A DNA stretch of 64,000 nucleotides. Origin: VXYK01 sp965214565. Its GTDB lineage: Bacteria > Actinomycetota > Acidimicrobiia > Acidimicrobiales > Aldehydirespiratoraceae. The position numbers and the translations under genes are program-made. Below the pieces are notes generated by a model. It was not told where the DNA came from and did no database searches. It saw nothing but the letters and a program-made list of their open reading frames with translations. Positions 25,402 through 34,331 of the stretch are shown here, piece after piece. Numbering within the stretch: position 1 is the first letter of the stretch; every line of letters begins with the position of its first letter. The DNA is taken from NCBI GenBank assembly GCA_965214565.1, contig OZ243951.1, forward strand, positions 682,001-746,000. Reading direction: 5' to 3'.

Positions 25402-26382
25402 TCAGTCGTCTTGGAGCGCTGGGATCACGCGATCGACCGTTAGCTCAACGGACTCCCAGGCCGAATCGATCGGCATGCCGCCGACCAACGGGTGAAGCGA
25501 GAGGGCTCCCGTCTCGCGGGCCCGTTTCACCGCCTGATCTGGGGTCAGGAACTGATAGATCCCCTCCTCACGCAGTTCCCGCTGGTTGTTGGCATGGGTA
25601 TGGACCGCGGAGGTCTGCCCCGGGGGTTGCCAAGAGTCGTAGACGGACGCTTCGAGCCAGAAGTGTTTCCCGAGCTTGGCCCAAGCCTCATCAGGATCCT
25701 CGACCACATGGATCATCGCCACCTGCTCGGGTGAGATGCAGAACCCCTGCGTACCCTGCCTCTCGCATTCGGCGTAATACAGTGCCTCGACCTCAGGGTT
25801 GGGAGCGGGAAGCTGAAGCGGCAGACCCAGGCGGGCCGCACGTTTTGCGGCGGCCGGGCCCGAACCACCGATCATCACCATGGGATGCGGGCGGGTGTAG
25901 GGCATGGGGCCGACCTTGATCGTCGCGCCGTTGTATTCGAACTCCTCACCCGACCAGACCTTCTGCATGGTTTCGAGGGCGTGGTCGAGGATCTTGCCGC
26001 GTCGACTCCAGTCCTTTTGAACAGCCGCGTACTCCGCGGGGCGGTATCCGAGCCCTGTGGTGATCGAGATCCGGCCCTTGCTCATAAGGTCGATCACCGC
26101 CAACTCCTGTGCCAGGCGCACCGGATCATGCAGCGGGACGAGCAGAGCGGTGATCACCACCGACAGATTCTGGGTTCGGTTGAGAATCATCGCCGCGTTG
26201 AGAAGGGGCGTGGGGCTCCAACCGATTTCTGTGGCTTGGTGCTCCTCAAGGCTCACCATCGCGAAACCGTTCTTGTCAACGTATTCGGCGAGGTCGAAAC
26301 CGGCACGGTAGCGGTCGCTCATGTGGTTGGGGTCGGTCGGGTCCGGGTGCACGAAGTTGAGCCGCATCATCATGAAAGCCAC
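25402..26382 (-). CDS. LLM-class flavin-dependent oxidoreductase
   Basis: 326 residues, bacterial luciferase-like fold. Signatures include the early EYVDKNGFAMVSLEEHQATE, the bulk LGYRPAEYAAVQKDWSRRGK region (RxxEYxxxGxxxxxR-type motif) and HPMVMIGGSGPAAAKRAARLG. C-terminal PDQAVKRARETGALSLHPLV precedes a final helix. It resembles the F420/FMN monooxygenase branch expanded in marine bacteria that degrade recalcitrant carbon. It has an SDR 154 nt upstream and a nitronate monooxygenase downstream on the same strand. Substrate unknown. Several Met codons near the start make the exact initiator uncertain by up to 5 codons. Confidence 0.86.
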   Translation of the reverse strand: MAFMMMRLNFVHPDPTDPNHMSDRYRAGFDLAEYVDKNGFAMVSLEEHQATEIGWSPTPLLNAAMILNRTQNLSVVITALLVPLHDPVRLAQELAVIDLMSKGRISITTGLGYRPAEYAAVQKDWSRRGKILDHALETMQKVWSGEEFEYNGATIKVGPMPYTRPHPMVMIGGSGPAAAKRAARLGLPLQLPAPNPEVEALYYAECERQGTQGFCISPEQVAMIHVVEDPDEAWAKLGKHFWLEASVYDSWQPPGQTSAVHTHANNQRELREEGIYQFLTPDQAVKRARETGALSLHPLVGGMPIDSAWESVELTVDRVIPALQDD

Positions 26383-26536
26383 AGCAGAACGCTCCTTGGG
26401 TATCGGGTCTGGTCAATCAGCGAACGGCGCGGAACACCGCGACGCTCACCTGGCGTGAATGTAACCGGCACAGCGACGACGCCCGTCATCAGCAGGTTGC
26501 CAGGATACGGAACGAACCCGTCAGGCTCGCTGACAA

Positions 26537-27295
26537 TCAATTCAGGCCTCCATCGAGACGCAGGATGGCGCCGGTGGTGTAGATCCCGGCGTCGCCGACG
26601 AAGTAGAGCGCCGCGCCGACGACCTCTGCAGGTTGGCCGGCGCGCCCCAAGGAGATCTGGTTGCCGAGGCCTGCGATCATTTCGGCTGACCATGCTTTGG
26701 AGATGTCGGTCAGGAACGGGCCTGGTTGGATGCAGTTCACGCGTACTTCGGGTCCATAGGCCTTGGACATGCTCTCAGTGAGGTTGTGGAGGCTCGCCTT
26801 GGCCATCCCGTAGACGACTTCGCCCGCCGTCGGTTTGACAGCCGCACTCGAACTGACGAAGACGACCGACCCTGAACCGCGCCTCTTCATGCGCTCGGCG
26901 ACTATCGCTGTGAGCCGGAACGTTCCCTTGAGGTTGACGTCCATCACTTTGTCGTACAGCGCTTCGCTGATCTCTGTGATCGAGGGGTAGAGGGGGGACA
27001 TTCCGGCGTTGTTGACCAGGATGTCGATGTCGCCGAACTGCTCATAGGCCGCATCAGCGAGACCCTCAACCTGCTCCCAGTACCCAACATGGCACGCGTA
27101 CGCCATAGCCTCCACGCCGAGGGCGCGGGCCTCTGCGGCCACAGACTCGCAGTTATCGAGCTTGCGGCTGGCGATTACGACGTTGGCGCCGTGCTCGGCG
27201 AAGGCCAGAACCATCTCCCGCCCCAGGCCGCGACTTCCGCCAGTGACGATGGCTGTGCGCCCCGTCAGGTCGAATAGTTCACTCGCGTGTGTCAT
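26537..27295 (-). CDS. Short-chain dehydrogenase/reductase
   Basis: 252 residues, classical SDR of the FabG type. NAD(P) site TGGSRGLGREM near residue 18, with SRK after strand 2 (basic residues there favour NADP). It also has NNAGMSPLY, catalytic VSSSAAVKP, YGMAK with catalytic Tyr and Lys, QPGPFLTD, and the end GAILRLDGGLN. It lies upstream of the LLM and nitronate monooxygenase genes on the same strand and divergent from an amidohydrolase gene, sharing a 136-bp promoter region. Probably a step in the same catabolic route. Confidence 0.92.
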   Translation of the reverse strand: MTHASELFDLTGRTAIVTGGSRGLGREMVLAFAEHGANVVIASRKLDNCESVAAEARALGVEAMAYACHVGYWEQVEGLADAAYEQFGDIDILVNNAGMSPLYPSITEISEALYDKVMDVNLKGTFRLTAIVAERMKRRGSGSVVFVSSSAAVKPTAGEVVYGMAKASLHNLTESMSKAYGPEVRVNCIQPGPFLTDISKAWSAEMIAGLGNQISLGRAGQPAEVVGAALYFVGDAGIYTTGAILRLDGGLN

Positions 27296-27346
27296 GGCCC
27301 TGCTTTCAGATGTTCAGTGGGGGCTCTGCGATGTTGGCTAGGCGAC

Positions 27347-27368
27347 AGTATGCACCCTGGGCCATACT
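27347..27368. promoter_or_regulatory. Back-to-back -10-like boxes forming an inverted repeat (divergent promoter region)
   Basis: CATACT lies on the plus strand at 27363-27368, and the same CATACT reads on the minus strand at 27352-27347, with 10 bp between. They can serve as -10 boxes for the amidohydrolase (+) and the SDR (-). The arrangement is also a 6-bp inverted repeat and could be an operator for a dimeric regulator. Confidence 0.4.
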
Positions 27369-27431
27369 TGGCAGCAACATCTGACTCACAGATCCACTCA
27401 CAGCATCCCACTCGACGACGAGGCGACCGCT

Positions 27432-28613
27432 ATGACGAAGCGAACGATTGACTTCCCGGTGTTCGACGCCGACAACCACATGTATGAGACGGAGGATGCG
27501 TTCACCCGCTATCTGCCGTCGAAATACGCCAATGCCATCAAGTACGTGCAGGTCAAGGGCCGAACCAAGATCGCGATCAACGACAAGATCTCCGAGTTCA
27601 TCCCCAACCCCACGTTCGAGGTTGTGGCCGCTCCCGGCGCCCAGGAGGAGTTCTACCGTTCCGGCAATCCCGAGGGGAAGTCGCTTCGGGAGATCTTCGG
27701 CGAACCGATCAAGTGTCCGCAGTGGGCCCGCAATGCCGAGGCGAGACTACCGCATCTCGACGAACTGGGGCTTGACGGCTCGCTGATGTTCCCGACGTTG
27801 GCCAGCCTGCTCGAAGAGCGGATGCGCGACGATCCCGACCTCTGCCACGCCGCGGTCCATTCGCTGAACCAGTGGATCTATGACGAGTGGCGTTTCGACT
27901 ACGAGGGACGGATCTTCGCCACTCCGGTGATCGCCCTGCCGATCGTCGAGAAGGCCATCGAGGAACTGGAGTGGTGTCTTGACCGGGGGGCCCGCTGCAT
28001 CCTCATCCGTCCCGCTCCTGCCTGGGGGTTGCGGGGTCCTCGTTCGCCCGGATTGCCGGAGTTTGATCCGTTCTGGGCGAGGGTGCAGGAAGCCGGTGTG
28101 ATGGTCGGCATGCACAGTTCTGATTCGGGCTACGCCGATCTGGTCTCGATTTGGGAGGGCAGCACGGAAATGCTGCCGTTCAAGCCCAATCCGTTGCGCC
28201 ACCTGCTCATGTCCAACCGGCCGATCACCGACATGATGAGCGCCATGGTGTGTCACGGTGCCTTCACCCGCTTCCCGGACCTGCGTATCGGCACGATCGA
28301 GAACGGCGGCACCTGGGTGGCGCCCTTCGTCAAGAGCCTCAAGGAGGTCTACAAGAAGATGCCTCAGGAGTTCAGCGAGCATCCTGTCGACGCTTTCAAG
28401 CGCAACGTCTATGTCAATCCGTTCTGGGAGGACGCCCTCGAGGGGCTGCTCGAGATCATGACCCCGGACCGTCTGCTGTTCGGTTCGGACTACCCGCATC
28501 CTGAGGGACTCGGCAATCCGATTGAGTTCGTCGACGACCTGCCCGCTGATCTGAACCGTGACGATGTCGCCAAGATCATGGGCGGCAACCTCAAGTCGCT
28601 GCTGAAGGTCTGA
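27432..28613 (+). CDS. Amidohydrolase family protein (ACMSD-like, amidohydrolase_2)
   Basis: 393 residues. Begins with the metal-binding FDADNHMYE (Asp-x-Asp-x-His type), and later shows GLDGSLMFPTLASLLEERM, MHSSDSG with a metal-site His, HGAFTRFPDLRIGTIENG and GSDYPHPEG with the final Asp. This is the amidohydrolase_2 group, which includes decarboxylases and C-C or ester hydrolases of ring-cleavage products. A GAGG ribosome site precedes ATG. It is followed after 14 nt by an LLM oxidoreductase gene, so the two form an operon in which the LLM may oxidise the substrate and this enzyme hydrolyse or decarboxylate the product (inference). Confidence 0.9.
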   Translation: MTKRTIDFPVFDADNHMYETEDAFTRYLPSKYANAIKYVQVKGRTKIAINDKISEFIPNPTFEVVAAPGAQEEFYRSGNPEGKSLREIFGEPIKCPQWARNAEARLPHLDELGLDGSLMFPTLASLLEERMRDDPDLCHAAVHSLNQWIYDEWRFDYEGRIFATPVIALPIVEKAIEELEWCLDRGARCILIRPAPAWGLRGPRSPGLPEFDPFWARVQEAGVMVGMHSSDSGYADLVSIWEGSTEMLPFKPNPLRHLLMSNRPITDMMSAMVCHGAFTRFPDLRIGTIENGGTWVAPFVKSLKEVYKKMPQEFSEHPVDAFKRNVYVNPFWEDALEGLLEIMTPDRLLFGSDYPHPEGLGNPIEFVDDLPADLNRDDVAKIMGGNLKSLLKV

Positions 28614-28626
28614 GACTGGTCGAACG

Positions 28627-29547
28627 ATGAAGTTCTCTGTCACGTATCCGCTCGTCCACCACCCCTACAACCCTGAACTTCTTACCAAACAGAGCTTGAT
28701 CCGGTTCGCTCAGACCGCCGAGAACGCCGGTTTCGACGCGATGGGGTTCACCGACCATCCAGCACCCACCCACCGTTGGCTCAGCGCCGGGGGCCACGAC
28801 GCGCTCGACCCGTTCTCGGCGCTCGCATTCGTGGCCGCGGTGACCGACCGCATGCTGTTGATTCCCAACATCGTGGTTCTCCCCTACCGAAACCCCTTCG
28901 TGGTGGCGAAGTCGATCGCAACGATCGCCGCCTTGAGCGACCAGAGGTTCGTTCTGGCGACCGGCACCGGCTATCTGAAAGGCGAGTACAAGGCGTTGGG
29001 AGTCGACTTCGATGAACGCAACGAACTGTTCGACGAGGCGATCGAGGTTCTGCGCGGCATCTGGGGCACCGATGATTTCGCCTACGAAGGCCGCAACTTC
29101 CTGGCCTACGGGCAGACCGCCAACCCGAAGCCCGGCAGGGTTCCGATCTGGATCGGCGGCAACAGCAGACTCTCACGCAGACGGGTCGCGGCTGTAGCCG
29201 ACGGCTGGGTCCCGTTCCCCGCGCCGCGGGGCCTGGCTGCCACGACCAAGACTCCGCCACTGGAAACTCCTGAGGACCTCGCCGAGATGCTCGACTACCT
29301 CTGGCGGCAGGTCGACGATCAGGGCCGTGACCGTTCAGAGATCGATGTCTGCTTCGGTTCTGATGCCGGCGGATCTCCGGCCGACGACACCTTCGACGCG
29401 GGCGCCCATATCGAGGGACTGGCCTCGCTGAGCGCGTTGGGCGTCACCTGGGCATCGGTGACCGTGCCGGGAGATTCGATCAACCGCGCCGTCGACGCCC
29501 TGGAGCGCTACGGCGAAGAGGTCATCGCAGCAGCCGACACCGGTTGA
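28627..29547 (+). CDS. LLM-class F420-dependent oxidoreductase
   Basis: 306 residues, luciferase-like. The opening MKFSVTYPL, then NAGFDAMGFTDHPAPTHRWL, MLLIPNIVVLPYRNPFVVAK, VLATGTGYLKGEYKALGVDF and RVPIWIGGNSRLSRRRVAAV fit the TIGR03619-like F420 group. Second gene of the operon with the amidohydrolase (14-nt gap). It ends 13 nt from the convergent end of another LLM gene. The substrate is unknown. Confidence 0.88.
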   Translation: MKFSVTYPLVHHPYNPELLTKQSLIRFAQTAENAGFDAMGFTDHPAPTHRWLSAGGHDALDPFSALAFVAAVTDRMLLIPNIVVLPYRNPFVVAKSIATIAALSDQRFVLATGTGYLKGEYKALGVDFDERNELFDEAIEVLRGIWGTDDFAYEGRNFLAYGQTANPKPGRVPIWIGGNSRLSRRRVAAVADGWVPFPAPRGLAATTKTPPLETPEDLAEMLDYLWRQVDDQGRDRSEIDVCFGSDAGGSPADDTFDAGAHIEGLASLSALGVTWASVTVPGDSINRAVDALERYGEEVIAAADTG

Positions 29548-29560
29548 CGCTCACCCCGCC

Positions 29561-30547
29561 TCACCCCGCCGACAGGGCCGGTTGCACCTGATCGACGATC
29601 AACTCCATCTGTCGCTCAACGAGGTCTTCGGGCATGCCGCCGATCGAGGCCCACAGATACAGGTGCTCGACGGGCAGCCCGTCACATATTCCGGCGATTC
29701 GAGCAACCGCCTCATCTGCAGTCAGGATCTGCAGTGCGCCGAGGGCGCCTGAGCCGCGGCCTTCACGAACCTCGTCGGTGGTCAGCCAACGAGGAGTGCG
29801 GCCCGTGCCCAGAGCCGCCTGTTGCCGGTAGCTGTTGAGCTGGTGAGTGCGGTGCGGAACGATCCTCTCCCATGCCTGATCAGGGTCATCGGCGACTAGG
29901 AAGTCGACCACCCCTGCCATTCGGGCCGCTTCGACACCATGGCCGGACTCCGCCAGCGCGTCGCGGTAGATGCCGAAACTGTCGCGGTTGTGGGTCAACA
30001 AGCCGACGCCGAGCCGACCTGCCCTCGCCGCGCCCCGAGGACCGAGGTACCCGGCCCACAACGGCACGGGTTGCTGCACCGGTCCGGGACTGCAGCCGCC
30101 TTCAGCAAAGATCCGACCGATCTCGCCGAGTGCGTGGTCGGTCGCGTGGTAACGGCTGGCGAGCTCAACACCGAACGCTTCGAATTCCGGGGCGACGTAG
30201 CCCGCGCCGAGCCCCAACTCAAGACGGCCGCCGCTGATCGCGTCAACCACGGCCGCCTGTTCCGCTATAGCCATCGGGTGTTGCAGCGGTGCCACAACCA
30301 CCGCCGTACCGAGCCGCGCCCGTTTTGTTCGCGCCGCTACAGCCGCGAGCGCGGTCAGCGGCACTGGCATATAGCCGTCGTCCACAAAGTGGTGTTCACT
30401 CACCCAGATCGATCCGATACCGCGGCGGTCGGCCTCGGAGATCAGATCAAGGTGCCAGCCATGGTAGGCCGCCGGGTCACGTCGCCAGGGCTCAGGGTTG
30501 CGAAAATCGAAGTACAGACCCAACCGGGGTGCCGACACCGACCCCAT
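29561..30547 (-). CDS. LLM-class flavin-dependent oxidoreductase
   Basis: 328 residues, luciferase-like fold with ADRRGIGSIWVSEHHFVDDG (the conserved EHH of luciferase alpha-like proteins), ARLGTAVVVAPLQHPMAIAE, LELGLGAGYVAPEFEAFG and the late EHLYLWASIGGMPEDLVE. Its start ATG overlaps the TGA of the upstream amidohydrolase by one base (TGATG), so translation is coupled. This repeats the amidohydrolase + LLM pairing of the operon on the other strand just next to it. Two 10-bp tandem copies of CTCACCCCGC sit at its 3' end. Confidence 0.88.
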   Translation of the reverse strand: MGSVSAPRLGLYFDFRNPEPWRRDPAAYHGWHLDLISEADRRGIGSIWVSEHHFVDDGYMPVPLTALAAVAARTKRARLGTAVVVAPLQHPMAIAEQAAVVDAISGGRLELGLGAGYVAPEFEAFGVELASRYHATDHALGEIGRIFAEGGCSPGPVQQPVPLWAGYLGPRGAARAGRLGVGLLTHNRDSFGIYRDALAESGHGVEAARMAGVVDFLVADDPDQAWERIVPHRTHQLNSYRQQAALGTGRTPRWLTTDEVREGRGSGALGALQILTADEAVARIAGICDGLPVEHLYLWASIGGMPEDLVERQMELIVDQVQPALSAG

Positions 30548-31428
30548 CAGCCGCCAGACCCCGGGATCTTGAAGACCCGCTCGGCGTTCTCGTGCAGGAA
30601 CTTGGGCCAGACGTGGGGTCGCAAACCCACATCGGGAAGTTCAGCGAAGATCCGCTCCAGATCGAGACCCGCCGGGTAGTAGCCCGCGTACATCACCTTG
30701 TCGGACCCGCGGGTGTTGGCATAGTCGATGATGGCCTTGGGGTAGTACTTCGGCGCGAAAGCCGAGGTCATGTAGTACAAACCCGGCCATTTCAGCATCA
30801 GCTTCACGGCCAGGGCCTCCCAGGGCTCGGCTCCGTGGCGCATCACGATCCGCAGTTCGGGGAAGTCGTAGCACACGTCGTCGAAATGCCGAACATGCTG
30901 GCAGTCCGCAGGCACACGGGGCCCGGGAACGCCCGCGTTGGAGATGATCGGCAGGTCGAGGTCGATGCAGGTCATGTAGATCGGGTAGTAGCGACGATCG
31001 CTGACCGGGACCTGGGGGATGCAACCGGCCGGGAAGGTCGTCACCGCGCTGAGTCCGTGTTCGCTGTGTCTCTCGCGGATCTTCCGCACGGTGCCGGCAA
31101 TGTCGTTGGGGTCTATTTCCGTCGAGAAGTAGACCCGCCCGGGGTGGCGCCGACGGGCCTCGATCGACACCTCGTTGAGGCCGAACAGCCCGGCGCGCAC
31201 ACCGCAGCGATCCATCTTGGCGAAGGTCGTCTCTATCGGATCCTCGTCGGGGGCGGCCTCCGCCGGCGTGTCGGTGAACATGTATCCCGCCGGCATCACC
31301 AGGTCGCCGCCCTCGGATGATTCGGCATCCTTGAATCCTGCTCTCAGGTGCTTGTAGACGGCGTTCTTGTCGGCGAACGGAAACCCGATCATCAAATCGA
31401 CTGCTTGCGGGTCTGACGGATAGCTCAT
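30547..31428 (-). CDS. Amidohydrolase family protein (amidohydrolase_2)
   Basis: 293 residues from ATG 31428, which has a strong GAGGAG ribosome site; the open frame continues upstream only as shadow of the aminotransferase gene. Visible parts are AGLFGLNEVSIEARRRHPGR, RVYFSTEIDPNDI, PIISNAGVPGPRVP, FPELRIVMRHGAEPWEALAV and MYAGYYPAGLDLERIF. It lacks a clear N-terminal Asp-x-His metal motif and has YAGYYP where close relatives have GSDYP. Metal binding may therefore differ; catalytic competence is uncertain. Operon with the downstream LLM gene (one-base overlap). Confidence 0.8.
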   Translation of the reverse strand: MSYPSDPQAVDLMIGFPFADKNAVYKHLRAGFKDAESSEGGDLVMPAGYMFTDTPAEAAPDEDPIETTFAKMDRCGVRAGLFGLNEVSIEARRRHPGRVYFSTEIDPNDIAGTVRKIRERHSEHGLSAVTTFPAGCIPQVPVSDRRYYPIYMTCIDLDLPIISNAGVPGPRVPADCQHVRHFDDVCYDFPELRIVMRHGAEPWEALAVKLMLKWPGLYYMTSAFAPKYYPKAIIDYANTRGSDKVMYAGYYPAGLDLERIFAELPDVGLRPHVWPKFLHENAERVFKIPGSGG

Positions 31429-31501
31429 TGCGGCTCCTCTGGTTCTGAATGTCGGTTCGGTTCTAAAGGCAGGATTCGGCGCGACTGTTCGCGGCAAACA
31501 G

Positions 31502-31507
31502 TAATCT
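31502..31507 (+). promoter_or_regulatory. -10 box of a probable leaderless promoter for the aminotransferase-mmsA operon
   Basis: TAATCT ends 8 nt before ATG 31516, and no ribosome site is visible. Confidence 0.45.
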
Positions 31508-31515
31508 TCAGCACG

Positions 31516-32805
31516 ATGACCACCAATGCCCAATTGCTTGAACGTTACCGAGCGGTCCTGCCCTCGTACGTGAATCCGCTCTACGCCGAGCCGATCTCCA
31601 TTGAACAGGGCGAGGGAGGATACGTATGGGACGTGGAGGGCAACCGCTACCTCGACTTCTTCGGTGGAGTGCTCACCACCATGGTCGGCCACAGCAATCC
31701 CGATGTGGTGGCCGCGGTGCAGGACCAGGCCGCCAGGGTCATGCACACTTCGACTCTGTACCTCTGCGAGCCGATGATCGAGTTGGCTGAACAGATCGCT
31801 GCCATATCGGGAATCCCCGACGCCAGAGTGTTCTTCACCACCTCGGGCAGCGAAGCCAACGACACCGCCATCCTGTTGGCTACCAGCTATCGCAAGTCCA
31901 ACCAGGTGCTGGCGATGCGCAACAGCTACCACGGTCGTTCGTTCACCGCTCAGGCGATCACCTCCCACTCCTCATGGTCCTCGACCAGCCTCTCGGGCTT
32001 GTCGGTCAACTTCGTACAGGGCGGCTACCGGCTGCGCAGTCCCTTCGGCCACATGAACGACGAAGACTTCACCAACGCCTGCGTCGACGATCTCGTGGCG
32101 GTGATCGACATGATGACTGCCGGTGATGTCGCCTGCCTGATAGCCGAGCCGATTCAGGGAGTCGGCGGTTTCGCCACGCCACCGGACGGTTTTTTTGGTG
32201 AACTCAACAAGGTGCTCGCCAACCATCAGATCCTGCTCGTCGTGGATGAGGTGCAGACCGGATGGGGGCGGACCGGCGAGCACTTCTGGGGGTATCAGGC
32301 CCACGACGTGGAACCCGACATGCTCACCTTCGCCAAGGGTGTCGGCAACGGCGCCACGCTGGCAGGGATAGTCGCCCGTGCAGAGATCATGGACACCATC
32401 AGTGTGCTCTCGTTCAGCACCTTCGGTGGCAATCCGCTCTCGTCTGCGGCCGGTCTGGCCACGTTGCGTTACGTGCTCGACAACGACCTGCAGGGCAATG
32501 CCCTGCGAATGGGGCAGAGACTCACTGCCGCAGTGGCGCCGGTAGCAGCCTCGACGCCGTGGATTGCCGAGTTGCGGGGCAAGGGCCTTATGCAGGCGAT
32601 CGAGACCGTTCATCCGGGTTCGCTCGAACCCGACGCTGCGCGGGCCGGCGCGGTGTTGGAGGGTTGCAAGCGGCGAGGTCTCCTCGTCGGCAAGGGCGGA
32701 CTCTACGGCAACGCCATCCGCATCACCCCGATGCTCGATGTCACCGCTGACGAGTTGGACGAGGGGATCGCAGCCATCCTCGAGACCATCGACGAGATCG
32801 ACTAG
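31516..32805 (+). CDS. Class III aminotransferase (AGXT2/beta-alanine transaminase-like)
   Basis: 429 residues, PLP fold type I. Signatures: GSEANDTAILLATSY, NSYHGRSFTAQA, the LLVVDEVQTGWGRTG block and MLTFAKGVGNGATLAGIVAR with PLP lysine Lys274; then FSTFGGNPLSSAAGLATL. Relatives transaminate beta-alanine, aminoisobutyrate or alanine-glyoxylate, producing semialdehydes. The gene directly downstream is mmsA (34-nt gap), which takes malonate or methylmalonate semialdehyde to acetyl- or propionyl-CoA. The pair therefore fits beta-alanine/3-aminoisobutyrate (pyrimidine) or valine breakdown. Confidence 0.9.
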   Translation: MTTNAQLLERYRAVLPSYVNPLYAEPISIEQGEGGYVWDVEGNRYLDFFGGVLTTMVGHSNPDVVAAVQDQAARVMHTSTLYLCEPMIELAEQIAAISGIPDARVFFTTSGSEANDTAILLATSYRKSNQVLAMRNSYHGRSFTAQAITSHSSWSSTSLSGLSVNFVQGGYRLRSPFGHMNDEDFTNACVDDLVAVIDMMTAGDVACLIAEPIQGVGGFATPPDGFFGELNKVLANHQILLVVDEVQTGWGRTGEHFWGYQAHDVEPDMLTFAKGVGNGATLAGIVARAEIMDTISVLSFSTFGGNPLSSAAGLATLRYVLDNDLQGNALRMGQRLTAAVAPVAASTPWIAELRGKGLMQAIETVHPGSLEPDAARAGAVLEGCKRRGLLVGKGGLYGNAIRITPMLDVTADELDEGIAAILETIDEID

Positions 32806-32839
32806 GCGCCGCCGCGCACCCACAGACAGGACAAAGGTC

Positions 32840-34327
32840 ATGAAACAGATCACTCACCTCATCGACAACGATTCCGTTCCCGGCATGTCCGGACGATCCG
32901 CTGCGGTCTTCAACCCGGCGACCGGCCAACAGACAGCCGAGGTGGCTCTGGCCTCCAGCGAAGAGGTCGATGCCGCAGTCGCCTCAGCCGAAGCGGCGTT
33001 CGCCGAGTGGAGCGAGGTGAGCATCGCCCGACGAACCAAGCTGATGTTCGCCTTTCGCAACCTTGTCGTGGACAACGCCGCTGAGGTCGCGGCCCGGCTC
33101 ACAGCAGAGCACGGCAAGGTCACCTCGGACGCCGCGGGCGAGGTTGCACGGGCCATCGAGAATATCGAGTTCGCCTGCGGTATCGCCGAGCATCTCAAGG
33201 GCAGCCACAGCGAAATGGCGTCAACAGGGGTCGACGTCTACACGGTGCGGCGTCCTCTCGGTGTGGTCGCCGGGATCACACCGTTCAACTTCCCGGCAAT
33301 GGTCCCGATGTGGATGGTTCCCAATGCCGTGGCGTGCGGCAACACATTCGTGTTGAAGCCCTCCGAGCGCGACCCGTCCGCTCCGTTGTTCATGGCCGAA
33401 CTGTTCTGCGAAGCCGGTTTCCCCCCGGGCGTTCTCAACGTGGTGCAGGGCGACAAGGTCGCTGTCGACCGGCTGCTCACCCACCCCGACGTCAAAGCGC
33501 TGAGCTTCGTCGGTTCCACACCGATCGCCCAGTACGTCTACGAGACCGCCAGCGCCAACCACAAGCGCGTTCAGTCCCTCGGCGGCGCCAAGAACCACAT
33601 GCTCGTGCTTCCCGACGCGGACATCGACCTAGCGGCGGACTCCGCAGTGTCGGCGGCCTACGGTTCGGCGGGAGAGCGTTGCATGGCGGTCTCGGTGGCC
33701 GTCGCGGTCGGCGACGTCGCCGATCCGCTGGTCGACGCCATCAAGGTCCGCATGGAGAAGCTGACCATCGGCGACGGCACCGACCCCGCCTCCGAGATGG
33801 GGCCGTTGATCACCCGTGACCACCGCGACAGAGTCGCTGGTTACGTGGCCGCGGGCGAGGCATCGGGCGCATCGGTGGTCGTGGACGGACGCGAGGCCGC
33901 ATTCGACAACGACGGCTTCTTTCTGGGCGTCACCCTTCTCGACCATGTGACACAGGACATGACCGTCTACACCGACGAGATCTTCGGCCCGGTGCTGAGC
34001 GTGGTGCGGGTAGACACCTATCGGGAGGCCGCCGAGTTGATCTCCAGCAATCCCTGGGGCAACGGCGCGGCGATCTTCACTCGCGACGGCGGCGCGGCGC
34101 GCCAGTTCCAGCAGGACGCGGACGCCGGCATGGTGGGCATCAACGTGCCGATTCCCGTTCCCGTCGGCTACCACTCGTTCGGAGGTTGGAAGGACTCAGC
34201 GTTCGGTGACACGACCATGTACGGTCCCGAGGGCATCCGCTTCTACACCCGGCCCAAGGTGCTCACCACCCGCTGGCCCGACCCCGCTGGCAGCGCGGTC
34301 AACCTGGGTTTCCCTACGAACGAGTAA
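32840..34327 (+). CDS. mmsA: CoA-acylating methylmalonate-semialdehyde dehydrogenase
   Basis: 495 residues from ATG 32840 with AAAGG just upstream. Aldehyde dehydrogenase superfamily: ITPFNFPAMVPMWMVPNAVA is a hallmark of MMSDH, as are GGAKNHMLVLPDAD and the catalytic Cys281 in GSAGERCMAVSVAV. It also has EIFGPVL and the C-terminal FGGWKDSAFGD. MmsA oxidises malonate or methylmalonate semialdehyde with NAD and CoA, releasing CO2. Second gene of the aminotransferase operon. MutA, 28 kb away, could act on propionyl-CoA produced here if mutB exists elsewhere. The stop is 4 nt from the convergent P450 stop. Confidence 0.95.
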   Translation: MKQITHLIDNDSVPGMSGRSAAVFNPATGQQTAEVALASSEEVDAAVASAEAAFAEWSEVSIARRTKLMFAFRNLVVDNAAEVAARLTAEHGKVTSDAAGEVARAIENIEFACGIAEHLKGSHSEMASTGVDVYTVRRPLGVVAGITPFNFPAMVPMWMVPNAVACGNTFVLKPSERDPSAPLFMAELFCEAGFPPGVLNVVQGDKVAVDRLLTHPDVKALSFVGSTPIAQYVYETASANHKRVQSLGGAKNHMLVLPDADIDLAADSAVSAAYGSAGERCMAVSVAVAVGDVADPLVDAIKVRMEKLTIGDGTDPASEMGPLITRDHRDRVAGYVAAGEASGASVVVDGREAAFDNDGFFLGVTLLDHVTQDMTVYTDEIFGPVLSVVRVDTYREAAELISSNPWGNGAAIFTRDGGAARQFQQDADAGMVGINVPIPVPVGYHSFGGWKDSAFGDTTMYGPEGIRFYTRPKVLTTRWPDPAGSAVNLGFPTNE

Positions 34328-34331
34328 CGCG

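Noticed and set aside
29551..29570. Tandem CTCACCCCGC repeat
   Set aside because: Only two 10-bp copies at a gene 3' end; too little to interpret.
30547..31968. Longer version of the amidohydrolase (473 codons)
   Set aside because: The first 180 codons are antisense to the aminotransferase; ATG 31428 has a strong ribosome site and the protein family starts there.
32564..34327. Longer version of MmsA (587 codons)
   Set aside because: The first 92 codons overlap the aminotransferase in another frame; ATG 32840 has AAAGG and fits the family length.
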